The notes: generated from the sequence alone by a model not told the origin. Shown: positions 34,533 through 46,614, counted from the first letter of the stretch. The stretch: DNA of 64,000 bases from Calonectria ilicicola (GCA_020809705.1 CP085830.1:4588001-4652000), one strand, 5' to 3'. Numbers and translations are program-made.

Positions 34533-36318
34533 AATCTAGGACGAGCCAAATGCTACGAAGCGGAGTTGAACTGATATCAGCTTTGGAGTGGAATCTTGAA
34601 ACTGGTGACTTGGAAAATAAATTTTGATTCAGGTCCCTGTTTGTATGCTGTATCTAAAGGAACTATGCGATACAATCATTTCCAAAGTTCCAAACGGTCA
34701 TCTCATTCAAATGATGCTTAAGTCAATAGATGCACTTTTTGACCAAAGAAATATCAGTGGAATTTTCATCAATTGAATTCCTGTCTGTTTTCTTGCAGGG
34801 TTTGATTATGTTTACAATCACAATCGGATCGCTTAATAGGCTATCAAATGCATACTTCCGGAGACTTCGAATTCACATGCCTGCCACTTGTCTGCCATAA
34901 AGCAGAGCGGATTCACGGCTTGATACTATGCCCAGTTGATCACGATCTGCGGTATTATAGGCAAGTCTGCATGTTTTCAATGTCGAGGAATGGCTTTGAG
35001 TGGTCACCACAGTTGACTATCATTGAAAATTTATGGTTAATTGAATTGAATTGTATGATCGAAAATTATATCTGGGCGGCTGATTAATTAAATGAAGTCT
35101 CAGAACCTGTATATCGGCTCAGTCGCGCTCATGGTCAAAGGAGCCGACATGCACACAACGACGATCCAGCTCCTAAATTCAAGGATAGACCTAAGGGTAT
35201 TGACAGGATACCAGCAATGAATATTTTGCAAATTTTATTCTTGATTTGTGACCAACCGTGATGATATGTCTTCGCAGTATTCTTCAGCACACCAATGTTC
35301 GCAGGTAAAAGGTCAGCAAAGACTGGTTCATCAGTCGGGGTAATGCAACTGATGGGTCTAAAATTATCCGAAATCTAGCGATTTAGGGCTTATAATTTTA
35401 CAAGCATTCTCTTTTTTTTTTTCAGCTGTCGTCCAATGGGCGGGAGAGGTTTTCCGGTCACACACCGTGTTCAGCTCATGTGGGCTGCTGGCCGAGAGAC
35501 ATGCGGTGTGGCGGATGTGCGAGAACCGAGCAATGGTTGGACCGGGGATGCACGCCAAGATATTTGATGCGGCTGGTCTATGGCTTGACAAATAAAAATC
35601 CTTTTTGGTTACTGCATTTGTTGGCAAATCGTAGGTGGCTGTTGCAGCCCTGCATGTGAGACACAGCCTGATTTTGATCGATCGGCCACCTTCAGCCAAA
35701 ACCCCGGCGAAAGGGAAGATATTTGAGTATTTGAAACATTTAATTCATAATAAATATGAAATCCATGTGGTGTTTTACCAGAATCCATCTTTTGCCCTAC
35801 TATTTCCGAGTGGTTTTTGGCTACAGGACGTATTCTGATACTACTCCATCACACAACAGACACTGCCCCCTTTTCTTTTTAGCGAGGCAATAGTTAGGCA
35901 CGGTGCTAACCTCAAGATGACCGCATGCATTGGTGGCTGCAACAACTCCAATACAAGGTTGAATTTAAAGACATGGCTGCTTCAGCCAAGTCAGAGCTAA
36001 CCAGTCACTGCACCTCTCAACAGCCTCATAACGCTTTGACCCAAGGACATCCATGTCATCCCCATCTTGTGTATCCATAAGAGATATCTCTATTGGTCCT
36101 TTAGGCCGAAAGGTAGTCTTGGGGCTGTATGTGTTGTCCCGCCTTCGGAACCAGAACCTATAGCTGAACAAAAGAGCCGCATGGCCCATCCGTGAACTCA
36201 CGGAAAGTCCTGGTCAGTTCTTCTTCTTTTCATCGTATCCTCGTTGACTACACCACCTACATCTACAATCCTCACCAAACGAATTCTCTCCACTGACTGA
36301 AGTGCTTTCACCACCAGC
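34533..36318. other. Long intergenic stretch, no gene supported
   Basis: AT-rich with small open frames only. About 36200-36318 is the CT-rich, pyrimidine-heavy leader of the next gene. Confidence 0.45.
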
Positions 36319-37280
36319 ATGTCTAACAAGACGACCCTGCACTACAACTGTCCTAGAGGAGGCAAGTTTTACACTTGCACAGATGAAGCTACACCGTTCG
36401 TGGGATGTTGCCTGATCAACCCATGTGCCGCAAAGGGCATCTGTCCCGACTCAGACTTGCGCGCGGCTTCCTTTAGCCAGGATGATTACAGCAAAATCCC
36501 CACACTAGACTGCAATAGTGATAATCAAAATGGAAAGTGGTATACTTGTGCCTACACAACATTTCCTTTCATGGGATGCTGCACCAAAAACCCTTGCAGT
36601 TCAACAAGCGAAGATCCCTGTGAGCAGGAGGACTTGGTTGCAGCCAACTTACCCTCAAGTGGAAGCAGGCGCCACCAATTCCTCAAACCTCCCGATAGCA
36701 GCACATCCGAGACGGCAAAGGTTGGCTCCGGAACGAGTTCTGATCATGGTGGCTTGTCGACTGGAGCTATTGCGGGCATCGCTGTTGGTTGTACAGTTGC
36801 AGGGTTGATAATTTTGGGTCTCTTAATTTGGAGGTTCTGTCTCGTGTCTCGGAAGAAGAAGGAGCAGCAGCAGCAGCCCATTCAGCCATATTCTTCCCCT
36901 CCAATGAGCCAGCCCATCTCTCAGGGACCATATACTCCACAGACACCCATGGAGAATTACCAAGGTATGCAAGAACCGAAAAGTCTGACCACTATTGCGC
37001 TCGCTAATAGATATTTGTAGCATCCTTCGTCCCCAACCCGGCCGTAACACAATATCTCAACAGCACGCCAAACATGTATGGCAAATATCCCCCCCAGACG
37101 GGCTACGATCGACCGCAATCGATGGTGACGACCTCGGATGTCAGCGCCGTTTCGCCGATACCATACAACCAAGTGCCTTCGCCAGTTCCCATGAACCCGG
37201 TGCATGAGATAGATACCATGAACATCCCTCATGAGATGAGCACGGGGCAAGAGGAGCACATTTCGTTTGACCGAAAATAA
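36319..37280 (+). CDS. Single-pass membrane protein with two Cys-rich N-terminal repeats
   Basis: Exons 36319-36964 and 37021-37280 (56-nt intron, GTATGC...TTGTAG) give 301 residues. The N-terminal 100 residues contain two copies of one motif: GGKFYTCTDEATPFVGCCLI (then NPC) and NGKWYTCAYTTFPFMGCCTK (then NPC). A Ser-rich linker leads to one transmembrane segment at about residues 153-176 (AIAGIAVGCTVAGLIILGLL), followed by a basic stop (SRKKK) and a Gln/Pro-rich cytoplasmic tail. There is no cleavable signal peptide, so the topology is probably N-outside with the single span as anchor. The layout recalls fungal wall sensors (WSC or Mid2 type), but the Cys motif differs. The function is not known to me. 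Confidence 0.75.
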
Positions 37281-38249
37281 ATTGCTGAAATGCGAGGTAG
37301 AATACGAGCGGAAGATAGAGATGCAGAGAATGTTGAACGGGCTAAATAGTTTACGTGGAATAAAAACATATTTTACTTTTTGTTCTCATAAAACCACCAC
37401 GGAGTACAGTCAGTGGTGTAAGCTCAGCGATATGACAGGGGAAGAAGGCATCCGTTTGGACCGACCAACTGCTGAAGAGAATTCGACCAGTGGATGCCAT
37501 CACCAATACACCAGTGGTGGGGTTGCACATCAATCCCCTCAGCCCCTTCAAGGCTCAGCCCTCTTAAATCCAGCGATGGCAACAGCTAAACTTAGAAGTG
37601 GTCGACTAAGCTAAGGATTCCAAGTCACAATGTTAAGCAAAGTGGCCTCGCCAGATGCGATGGGCGACTCCGCAAGGTCAAAAGCAAAAGTCTGGAAGCA
37701 CAGATCAATGCCCCCGTCATTCAAACCCGGTAAAATATGCTCCGACGCAGAAAGGCAACAGGTCGTGTCAAATTGACCTTCAATCCTGCAACATCCACCA
37801 CGTCCCAGCCCATCGTACAACCTCCAGGTCTCAGGCCACTATTGGTATCGTAGAAATAAGACTAGCAACGTGGGGGGAGGCGGAGGCGGAGGCGACGCGG
37901 GATCAAGACAAGTGTAACCAGGGGGCGGGATTCCCGAGGGATCATCGCGGCGGTCGGTTGCAATCTCGGCGTCGAAGCGAAGGCAGCACACGAAGAGGGA
38001 CACGGCTGAGGGAGCGGCAGGACGTGCGAGCGTCCGCCCAGAATCGATGCTAAATCGGTCCGACGGGCAATGAATCCCTGCAACGGCATTTAGTCTTGAC
38101 AAGGAAAAGTGGGCAAACCTGAGCTGAGGCAGTGCCTCTGCCAGAGCAAAACGTGGGGTTCACGCATTGACATCCGTAGCCGTGGCGCAGAGAGCGGCCG
38201 CCAAAAGACTTGTCAAATTCTGTCGAGACAGCCTGAATCGCTTGAATAG
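37281..38249. other. Intergenic stretch, no gene supported
   Basis: Open frames up to 132 codons overlap on both strands and lack motifs. The part at 37870-38060 is GC-rich with short Gly/Arg-coding runs. Confidence 0.4.
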
Positions 38250-38490
38250 TACAATACAACCCTTGAAAGATTGTGTGCCCTCTCTACTTTTTCTCTGCTA
38301 TTCCTTAACTTCTTAATAAGAAAAAGAATAAAAATAAAAATTAAATAAATAAATTAGATATATAATTTTATTTTATTTATTTTTTATTTATTTATTTATA
38401 GTTCTTAACTTGATATTTTAAACAGTGAAGTTCTGTGACGCCTTATTGGAAAATGTCACTGAGGCACAATCTTTCAGGGGTTGTATTGTA
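38250..38490. mobile_element. MITE-like foldback element with TA-flanked terminal inverted repeats
   Basis: The left end at 38250 reads TA-CAATACAACCCTTGAAAG..., and the right end at 38490, read on the other strand, is TA-CAATACAACCCCTGAAAG.... About 27 terminal bases match with one mismatch, then continue with small gaps. Both ends are flanked by TA, the target duplication made by Tc1/mariner-type (Fot1, pogo) transposases. The core is about 237 bp, very AT-rich and itself nearly palindromic (about 38320-38400, A-rich arm then T-rich arm). No coding capacity. A non-autonomous element is the best reading. Confidence 0.6.
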
Positions 38491-39980
38491 CGTATGTCTG
38501 CACAAACAGTGGACAGGGAGTCGCGTCAAAAGACGCGTCTCGCGTTCCGTATGACGTCAATCAAGTTGAGCTCCATTTGGATCAAGCCGCCCCGTAAGCC
38601 ACATGTGGCTGGTGCACGCAACACTTCAACTCTGGGGTAGCATGGCCAAATAAACCGGCCTCGATATTAATGAATTAAATACACCTTCAACAGATGCGAT
38701 TACAGGGAAATTTTCCGCCCGGAGAGTTTTATTTTGTCGATTTTACATTGAGCCTTTTTTTTTAATATTTTTAAGAAATGGGGGAAAGGTGTCATCGCAG
38801 TGGGTGAACATAATCGGCGTTTGAACCAAAAACACACTAGATATCCTTACAACTTGGAGCTAGCATCATCTCAAAAGACGACAAACCTGGCAAAACACAT
38901 CGATAGTGACGTGCTGCGGCACCAAAAAAAGCTAGATTTCATCTTAGATCATTAATCTTAGATAAATGAAATTTCTCATTTTACCTGCTCGTTTCGTTCT
39001 GATTGTATTCCATCCTGTCCTAGATGACCTGTTGTCTTTCTAAGGCCAGAATGCCAATGTAAGCATGTCTGCACAACGCGCATCCTCTGTTTGCTGTACC
39101 TACGTCATATATGCTTAAGGTTTACAAACAGAGTGGGTGGGCCGTGGTATGCCCATGCCACCAGGATGATGTCACAGATGGATGCTTCCATGGTTATTAT
39201 TGTTTGCTTTGCCAACGTACTCCCAAGTTGTAGTCAAGCATTAGTCCACCAACACCTCGGGGAGCATCTTGTTAGATTCTAGGTAGACATTAAGTCATAA
39301 AGAATAATAAGATGCTGCGAGTCTACTCTCACTCATCCATCCAGCATATTCTTCGTATCTATCCCTCTCTCTGACTCTTCGTGTTTTGAGAACGTGGGCG
39401 TCCACAAGGGTATGACGTAGCTGGCCATGATGACATCAATAATAACATGCTCAAGCGAATGACGCAAACTGGTGGTGACGCACCAACTCGAGAGTTGGGC
39501 TTGCATGTGACGAGGACTGGAGTTGGGACTGGGTATGCACCCCCCGTGGGAGCTGAGTTGGGACGAGGAAATCCAGCTGTCCCTATTTTTCGACCAACCA
39601 GAAAATAGGAAAATGGGACACAATAAATCAGGCTGCCCCTATTTTATTTTACGGCCAATGAGAAAAAAGGAATCCAAAATTACATGCCAAAACGTCATCC
39701 GTTGAACCAAACGGTGATGAAAGTCTGTTCGCGTTAAGGTTGGCAAATAGACTCTGCCACAGATCACTCTGCGAAAAAGACCACAAGGTGTTGTCTATAT
39801 CTAACCCTCGAATTTCCGTCGCTGTCGGATTTCTTGGATTCTCTCCTTCTCTTCTACATAGTACGTTCGCACACACATTTTCGTAACGACACCAGCACAA
39901 GCACCAGCACCAGCACAAGCACCATCACCACCATCACCATCACCATAACCACCACCAACAACACCAACAACAACATCAAA
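38491..39980. other. Intergenic stretch with upstream region of the repeat locus
   Basis: No gene seen. An imperfect duplication of about 45 bp lies at 39569-39609 and 39625-39670 ('ccagctgtccctattttt' versus 'caggctgcccctatttta', each followed by an ACCAA- or GCCAAT-containing segment). A CACCA/CAACA-rich microsatellite at about 39890-39975 leads into the ATG at 39981 and looks like a fungal 5' leader. Confidence 0.5.
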
Positions 39981-40238
39981 ATGGGCGCCAACATTTCGCG
40001 CATCGCTGGCCCTTGGGCCTCTTCCCTCCGCGGGGGGGTCCGACGCCTCTGGCGTCGGATCCTCTCGCCACGCTCCTCCTCCCTCTCCCGCATCCCGTCA
40101 CGATGCCCTCCTTCTCCTCCCCCTCCCTCCATTGCCTCTCTCCCCCCCTGCCCTGGCCCCCCCCATAACACATATGACTGGGGGATGGCCCCATTATTTA
40201 GCAGAAAGAAGATTTCTGACTTAATCGACATGATCTAG
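39981..40238 (+). CDS. Possible first exon or short ORF of the repeat-rich locus (85 aa)
   Basis: The ATG sits in an excellent fungal context (ACATCAAAATGGGC) after a long CA-rich leader. It opens MGANISRIAGPWASSLRGGV, followed by an Arg- then Ser/Pro-rich stretch and a stop at 40236-40238. MGANIS fits an N-myristoylation signal. No known family is recognised. The frame may be exited earlier by splicing into the downstream Arg-rich (CGA)n segment at 40290-40330 and the repeat exons beyond; I cannot fix the junction. Either this is the start of a longer spliced protein or the whole locus is a non-coding or decaying gene. Confidence 0.4.
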   Translation: MGANISRIAGPWASSLRGGVRRLWRRILSPRSSSLSRIPSRCPPSPPPPSIASLPPCPGPPHNTYDWGMAPLFSRKKISDLIDMI

Positions 40239-40296
40239 TTGGTAGATCGTGTCGTCAGGTACAAACGGGTGGGTGGGTATGGGCACCACGGCGTTC

Positions 40297-40322
40297 GGAC
40301 GACGACGACGACGACGACGCCG
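40297..40322 (+). repeat. (CGA)n microsatellite
   Basis: About eight near-perfect GAC/CGA triplets, giving poly-Arg or poly-Asp in different frames. Confidence 0.8.
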
Positions 40323-40544
40323 AGGGCGGCGATCGACGCGTAGAGGCGGGCGGGTATGGGAATACGCGTCGACGACGGACGAACGACCGGGGATAGGGTG
40401 GGTGGGTTGGCACAGTAAGTCATCTATCTCTCTGTGTGCTCATCATCTATGGCTTCACTTTACTAACACGTTCTAGGACGAAGGGCGGGAGGTGGCTTGC
40501 AGGTGAGTTCGTGGCCCACATCTTTTTCCTTTGTCATTTCCTTC

Positions 40545-40745
40545 TATCCCAGCGTTGTTTTGTTTTTGGTCCCCTATCCTTATCCCCGGAGTTCTCTTGT
40601 TTTCCCTTTCCTGTTTCCTTATCCCCAGCGTTGTTTTGTTTTTTCCCCTATCCTTATCCCCGGAGTTCTCTTGTTTTCCCTTTCACTGTTTCCTTATCCC
40701 AAGCGTTGCTTTGTTTTTGTCCCCTATCCTTAGCCCCAGCGTTTT
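40545..40745 (+). repeat. Tandem repeat of about 75 bp, three copies, inside a likely intron
   Basis: Units contain 'ttgttttgttttttcccc' and 'tatccccggagttctcttg' and are T/C-rich. The block lies between a GTGAGT donor at 40503 and a 'tttttag' acceptor at 40774, so it may be an expanded intron. Confidence 0.65.
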
Positions 40746-40894
40746 GTTTTGCTTTTACTTCACTTTATTTTTAGGTACCCAGGCCGCGAGGGCGGGTTGG
40801 TGGGAACATAACCGTTTTTCGACTTAGCGAAGAAAGGATATGTTAACCCCTACCCGTTTTTGTTGCTTGGCTAATCTTATTTCCTAGCGTCGTG

Positions 40895-41345
40895 TCTTCT
40901 GGTAGCTTCGTATCGTTACGCCGAGTCATGTCGTTGAGTCGCATCGTGTCGTCGGGTAGCGTCGTTCGTTCGTTCGAATCGTGCCGTGTTTTCCAGTCGT
41001 ATCATGTCTCCCGTAGCGATTCACCGTCGATTCGGATCGAGCTATTCAGTTTGGATCCTCGTGCATTTAAAGCCGTGCCGCGTTTTCGAGTAGCATGTTG
41101 TCTTCGGGTAGCATCGCATCTTCGAGCCGGACTGTACCTTCGAGCCGAATTATGGCTTCGAGTCGCATGTCGTCTTCCAGCAGCGTTGTTTCTTCGAGTC
41201 AGATCATCATGTGTTCAAATAGCGCCGTCTTTTCGAATAATATCACGTTGTCGAGTAGTATCGGCTCTTTCAGTGACCCATCCTTTCGAGCCCAGTTGTG
41301 TTTCCGAACAATGTCGTGTTTTCGAGTAGCATCGCGGTTGAAGGC
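40895..41345 (+). repeat. Degenerate 18-bp minisatellite giving hexapeptide repeats
   Basis: About 25 units. Example starts and words: 41101 tcttcgggtagcatcgca, 41119 tcttcgagccggactgta, 41137 ccttcgagccgaattatg, 41155 gcttcgagtcgcatgtcg. One frame reads LRVASH, LRAGLY, LRAELW, LRVACR; another reads SSSRTV, PSSRIM, ASSRMS. Phase drifts in a few places (units of 17, 19 or 21 bp), so neither frame runs through the whole array. Confidence 0.75.
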
Positions 41346-41498
41346 AGCATCGAGAGAGTACAGTCACTTCGCCGCTTTCCAGGAAGTATGCCAACTTTAT
41401 ACTTCATACCACTCCTCTTTATGCCAAATATTGTTCAGTGGCATTGTACCTTGGAGCCTTATCCAGTGGAATAGTGGTGCTCCAAGTGAAAGAAAGAT

Positions 41499-42152
41499 GT
41501 GAGCTACTAGCTTCGCTCTCCATTTTCTCTAGCTAACTTCATATAGAAACATTCTGCCTTGAGTTGCACCGAGGGAGCAGAGCCTCCTTTCTCGCGTATA
41601 AGAAGTGAGATCCCCTTTCCCTCCCCATTTCTTCAACTAATTCTATTTTAGCGACATCGTGCTTTTGAGTGCTATCTAAGAATCATGCAACCTTTGTCGT
41701 GGAAAAATGGAAGATGGTGAGTTTCCTGGGTTTATCCCATATTTCCTGTACTGATTGCATTTTTGTAGCATTGGGTTTGAGAGTCGCATCGAGGAAGTCA
41801 CAGTCCCGTCAAGGAAGTACCAACGTTTTCCCCCATCACGCCAAGGTGAGTTATTTACTTGCTCTCCCAGAATTTTGAGCATCATTAACTTAGGTAGCAT
41901 CGCGTCTTGCAATCGCATCAAAAGACACACAGTTGCCTTGGCCTTTCCACATCGAACAAAGGTGAGTTGCCTGCTTCCACTCCCCGGGTTTCTAACTAAT
42001 CAAATTTTAGCAACACTCTTGTGCCTTCAACTAGCTCTATGACAGCGGCGTTACATTTCGGAAGCGAATCAAACAACCTCATTTTCCTTTCTTAGGGTGA
42101 AACGTGAGCAACCTGATCCTTATCGTCGGGTTTTCAACTGACACCATTTTAG
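41499..42152 (+). other. Ladder of six intron-like modules separating short repeat exons
   Basis: Six stretches of 47-52 nt have donor, branch and acceptor words: 41499-41546, 41605-41651, 41717-41768, 41846-41893, 41962-42010 and 42104-42152. The segments between them are 58-93 nt, so the period is about 105-140 bp. Joining the last two junctions keeps a frame with LGLRVASRKSQSRQ, VASRLAIASKDTQLPW and more, related to the FRVASRLKAASREY segment at the end of the 18-bp array. Other junctions meet stops. It could be the 3' half of a spliced gene, a long non-coding RNA, or a decaying repeat gene. Confidence 0.45.
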
Positions 42153-44337
42153 TGCCATTACATCGCAGTTACCCCAACAAAAAAGAGATCGGCTATTTGA
42201 CTTTCATTATTCCATCTTTGGCTGCCTTTCTTAGAGCAGTATTGCACTTTTTCATTGAGCGGGCGGGGCGATAGCAGTTCACCCCGCCGACGAACTTGTA
42301 CCTATGCTGGAGTTGGGGGCTTGGGCTGGGATGGGGATTGTGCTGGGATGGAAATCTGGGAGTGGGCGGTTACTGGGGGCTGTGGTTGGGAAGGGGTTTT
42401 TTGCGGTGGTGATTTGATATTTTTTTGAGTAAGGGTGTAGGCTGGGAAGGAATAAATGCTAGTTCGTCTTCAATCTACAGGCATCGGCAATACCATGTTC
42501 CTTTGTCGTATGATTCCCATGAACAAGAAAACGAATGCACTAGACACTCGTGAGATTTGAATGGCTCGACATTACAACTTCCAAATCGCCAACTAATCTC
42601 ATTGCCGCCTGTAAGTCTTTTGTCACTAAACAGGACATCATTTGCGGATATGCTTCACCAAATGTACTTGAAAATGGAATAGTAGTGAATCCATTTCGAC
42701 TATTTTGAACTTGCGTAGAGCATTATACTACTTCTTTGGAGAGTATTAAGCATTTTCGTGGAAGCATCAAGACTTTCAAGGCTCTGTCCTGCATCCACCC
42801 AGTTTCATAATTGAGTAAGAAGAACCTGGTACAAGCTCTAAGGGCGTTGAAAATATATAAGTGGTCGCAGTAAAGTGCGTTAGAGGCAACTTTATTTCCC
42901 GATATCCGCATGGATACGAGCGAAGATATCGGAATGCACCTAATACCCCGCCGTTATCCCCGGTCTGTGCCTCTTCCGCTCCCGCCAGTCATGGCTGACT
43001 AGTTGATTTCCAACGTGTTATAATGGAGGGCTGTGCAAGGTGGGGGAATTTAAAATACCCAGTCCAGCAAGATCGTGGGAATTTGCAAAGAAGGACGCGT
43101 TTGGAGATGGCACGTAAAGGACAACGTGGTAGTTGCGCTGACTCGAGATGACAACGTAGCCGAGCATCAATAAATTATTTACCCTTGAGCGCTTGCTATC
43201 TTAAGTGTGAAAGCCTTGAAGAAAAAGCAGGCCAATGTGCAGGGGAAAGGCTCGTATGAGGTTGCTATTTTGAATGAAGATTTAGTGACGCTTCGAGATG
43301 AGATCACATGATGTGTCTGTTCACCTACACTGTAGACATATTGTACTTATTTATTTTTTTGGCTCCCTCTCGGCGAGTACACTTGCAAGTCAACTTCCAC
43401 GGACGCGAAAGCGAGTTGCGCTGCCCTGTTGTCGGACTCTGAGCCGGACTCTTGGTTGGAGCGAAGTTTGCCGCTTAGTCAGCACAACCAGCACCAAGGT
43501 GGGATTCTCGTGTTGTGTGGTGCGGGATTCGGGTGAACGAATAAATGTCCGACTAGGTAATCGGATCTTTGAGCTTGTCAATTTGTGGTACTATGCTTTT
43601 ATATATTGCCACTTATTGAAAGTTGGCTGTGGGTTAAGCCATGACTGTTTGGGTGGAACGAACTCTGCTGGTGCATCGTCATTGAAGGGAGCTTCTGGGG
43701 TGGAGCGGTTGCTTTGAGGACATTCTCAAACGTAGCCTGTTTTCCTTTACTTAAAATAAACCATCTTACACATTAAAAATGAAGGCAAAACGTATGAGGT
43801 TCATGCATTGACACTATCGTGCAAACTGCTCTCAATGACACTGATCATCTGTGCTCTTGGGTCTTATCCTCCATAGCTTTTAGGGGACTCCAGACGCTCA
43901 AGCCACAGGGCACCAGCCACAGATTCCGGGTCTCAGCAGCACCAGCCTACAGCAGCAGGAGGATCGAGAGCACTTCTTTGAGCGCTGGGGAGCTGCGCTT
44001 GCAGCGAACTCTCGCTCATTCTGTAACTCCTTTCGTATTTACAAGCTGGCACAGACCAAGTAAATTATGTCAGCGGAGATTGAATCAAGTAGATCTCGGA
44101 CATTGGCGCAAGGTTCATAGCTTAATTACGTCGGCGTAAACTGCAAAAGCTGGGTCCGACGAGCGCTGAGTCAGCGGCGAGCGAGACCGAAGCAGAGTAG
44201 CTACGTTTGTCACAAACCATTCTTAATCCACGGCCACTCCCATCTAAGAGTGGGAGACAAAAGAGGAAATTCAATCATTCTGACCGCTTATGTATATCCC
44301 CAGAAATTAAATCCTTCCTTCTCCACCAGATACCACC
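42153..44337. other. Long intergenic stretch, no gene supported
   Basis: G-rich tract of (TGGGA/CTGGGG)-like words at 42310-42420. The 139-codon open frame at 43298-43717 (+) has no motif. The last 100 bp are the leader of the Zn2Cys6 gene. Confidence 0.4.
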
Positions 44338-46614
44338 ATGCGGAAATCGGCGTGTGACAGTTGTCATCGGAAAAAGGTGAGCATCCTTATCCTTGCCCGC
44401 CCCTTGGCCGTCTTTCGGCCCTATAATCGCTAACATGTGATTGATATATGCTAGATCCAATGCGATTCCGATGGGCCTGGAGCCACCTGTGATTGGTGCA
44501 ACCACCACGGTCTTCGTTGCACATTCGAGAGAGCTGCTCATAAGCGAAAGAGCGTGAAGCAAAAGTTTGTCACTAAGAAATTCCTTCTCGGAGCATTTAA
44601 AATCCGTAGAGACTCTCTGACACGGCTTTGTTCACTTATAGGACAAGACGCAGTCGTGCTTCTGACATTGCCGCCCGACTTGAGCTTCTGGAACTGGCCA
44701 TTGCTCAAAATATCCCCAGGCAATCGATTGAACAGCTCCCTCCTTCTCCAGAAACTGGCAATAGCAGTACCGATTCTACTCAGACTCCCGAAATAGAAAA
44801 CCTGGCAGATGGCGGGACAAAGGGCTCAGAGGGATATTATGGGCGTGACGATGCGACAGACTACGCCCTGTTGCCGGCAAGTGACTGCATTTCCATTAAT
44901 GGTATTGGCCAGGTCCAATACAATCATTTAAATTTTGGGGCTCGCAGCTTTCAAGGTCCGAATTCCTTTTTCTCAGAAGATGTGCAGCAGTGGATTGCGT
45001 CGAGGTCTGGTGAAACCGTTGCACTAAATTATTCTAGGGCCGTACATGAACAAGGGGATCCAGCGCCCCCGGCTGTTGAACGGCACCAAAACGAAACTTT
45101 ACCCGATAAGGAGATAGTAGAGCTTATGCTTGAAGAATTTATTTCATCCGTGGGGAAACTGGTGTTTCCCATTGTTGATGGTGTCCTCTTCAAGGATACG
45201 ATAGCTCTCGCATACGATTCTACTCCTGATTCAGTGTCTCGACATTTAAGCGCCAAGGCTTCTGTGTGGGCATTTTTAGCGACTGTCGATATTTTCAAGA
45301 ACCGATTTGCACACAAAAATCCAGTTGATGGCAATCGTTGTGCGAGCCTGGCCCATAGTTTATTACCATCCGTTGTCCACGATCGCAGCATTACTGGTCT
45401 TCAAACTTACATGATGCTGGTAAGTCTAATAAGAAAAGGAATAGACGGAAGAATCACCAGGCGTACTAAGATATACTCTTAGCACCTATATTTTATGTCG
45501 TCCGGTTCTATACACGAAGCAGAGTTGCTTCATTCTCTAGCCTGCCGCTTAGTCTGTTCACTTGGGGGGCATATCAACCAGCCAATGAAACGCTACGGCA
45601 GTGATGCCACTCCCCAAGAAAGAAAAACCCGGCAGATTCGCATATTATTTTGGATGTGCTACATCTTTGATAAAGATATTGCACTTCGTCATGGGCAAAG
45701 CCCTCTATTGAACAGTCAAAATTCCGACATTACTATCCCAGACGAGTTTATAAATTACAATCTTGACATGCAGAATCTCGAATCCTTTATGAACTCAAAG
45801 TCAACCAACTTTGACGACATGATTCCCTATCTTCCAGGAGACCCCCGGCTCAGCTTTCTAAAAGAAAAGGTTCAAAACCTTCTTTACTCTCCCCTTGTCG
45901 CTAGGAAAGGAGAAGCTCAAATACTATACGATATACGACAGTTGGACGGAGAGCTGGAATCTTGGCGGCTGTCGCTTCCAAGCCACTGCCGCCCGTCTCT
46001 CTTGGTGTTCGACGTGAACTGCCAGCCGCCTAAAAATGTGAAAATGTTGGAGGGCATGAGATCCCTGCTGCTGCACCTAGACTACTATTACCTGCTCTCT
46101 CTGATCCATAGAGCCAGCGAGAGGTGCCTTCCTGTCAAACATGTTTCGGCATCTGCAGGTGCTGAATGGAACGAGGCGCTTCAATCCAGTAGTGCGATAG
46201 CCCTCGAGGCCAGTCGATCAATTATTATGTACCTAAGAATGGCAGCTAAGAGAGTGGCCAGTGAATCATTCTGGTAAGTCCACCATGGCGGCTATTTACT
46301 TGATCACCAAACTAATGCAATAATGCTAAACTTTACTCTACAGGGTCATTATTTTCTACCCCGGTATTGCTCTCATGGCACTATTTTTTAATATTTTGAA
46401 CCGACCGCTCGACCCATATGCCAAGGTAGATTTGCAGCTACTCAGCGCAGCCGTTGATTTGATTCGGAACTTGCCGGGGCAAGACATTGGTCCTGCAGAA
46501 GGTATGCACAGAAAAATCATGAACAGATTGGCGTCAGAGTGTCTTCGCCTTGCGCAATGCGCTATCGTCAAGGCGGGAAGAGAGAGATTAGAAGGAAACG
46601 AGCAGGGAATGTGA
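44338..46614 (+). CDS. Zn2Cys6 transcription factor with fungal-specific domain
   Basis: A nuclear regulator. Five exons fit: 44338-44376, 44455-44564, 44642-45419, 45483-46273 and 46344-46614, giving 662 residues. The zinc cluster is at residues 6-35: CDSCHRKKIQC then CDWCNHHGLRC, spacing C-x2-C-x6-C-x8-C-x2-C-x6-C. An intron splits it right after RKK, a common fungal position. A basic linker (KRKSVKQKTRRSR) and a short coiled-coil-like segment (IAARLELLELAIAQ) follow. The middle domain (about 150-560) has the fungal_trans pattern: LLHSLACRLVCSLGGH, IRILFWMCYIFDKDIALRHG and LLLHLDYYYLLSLIHRAS. It ends 125 bp from the convergent subtilase gene; whether it controls a neighbour is unknown. Confidence 0.85.

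Noticed and set aside
40430..40830. Hydrophobic open frames (Phe/Pro/Ser-rich) over the 75-bp repeats
   Set aside because: Three frames are open at once because the repeat lacks stops; T/C-rich DNA yields Phe, Pro, Ser and Leu by default, and splice signals bracket the block.
43298..43717. 139-codon + strand open frame
   Set aside because: No motif, no plausible leader, scattered Cys and Arg; not called.
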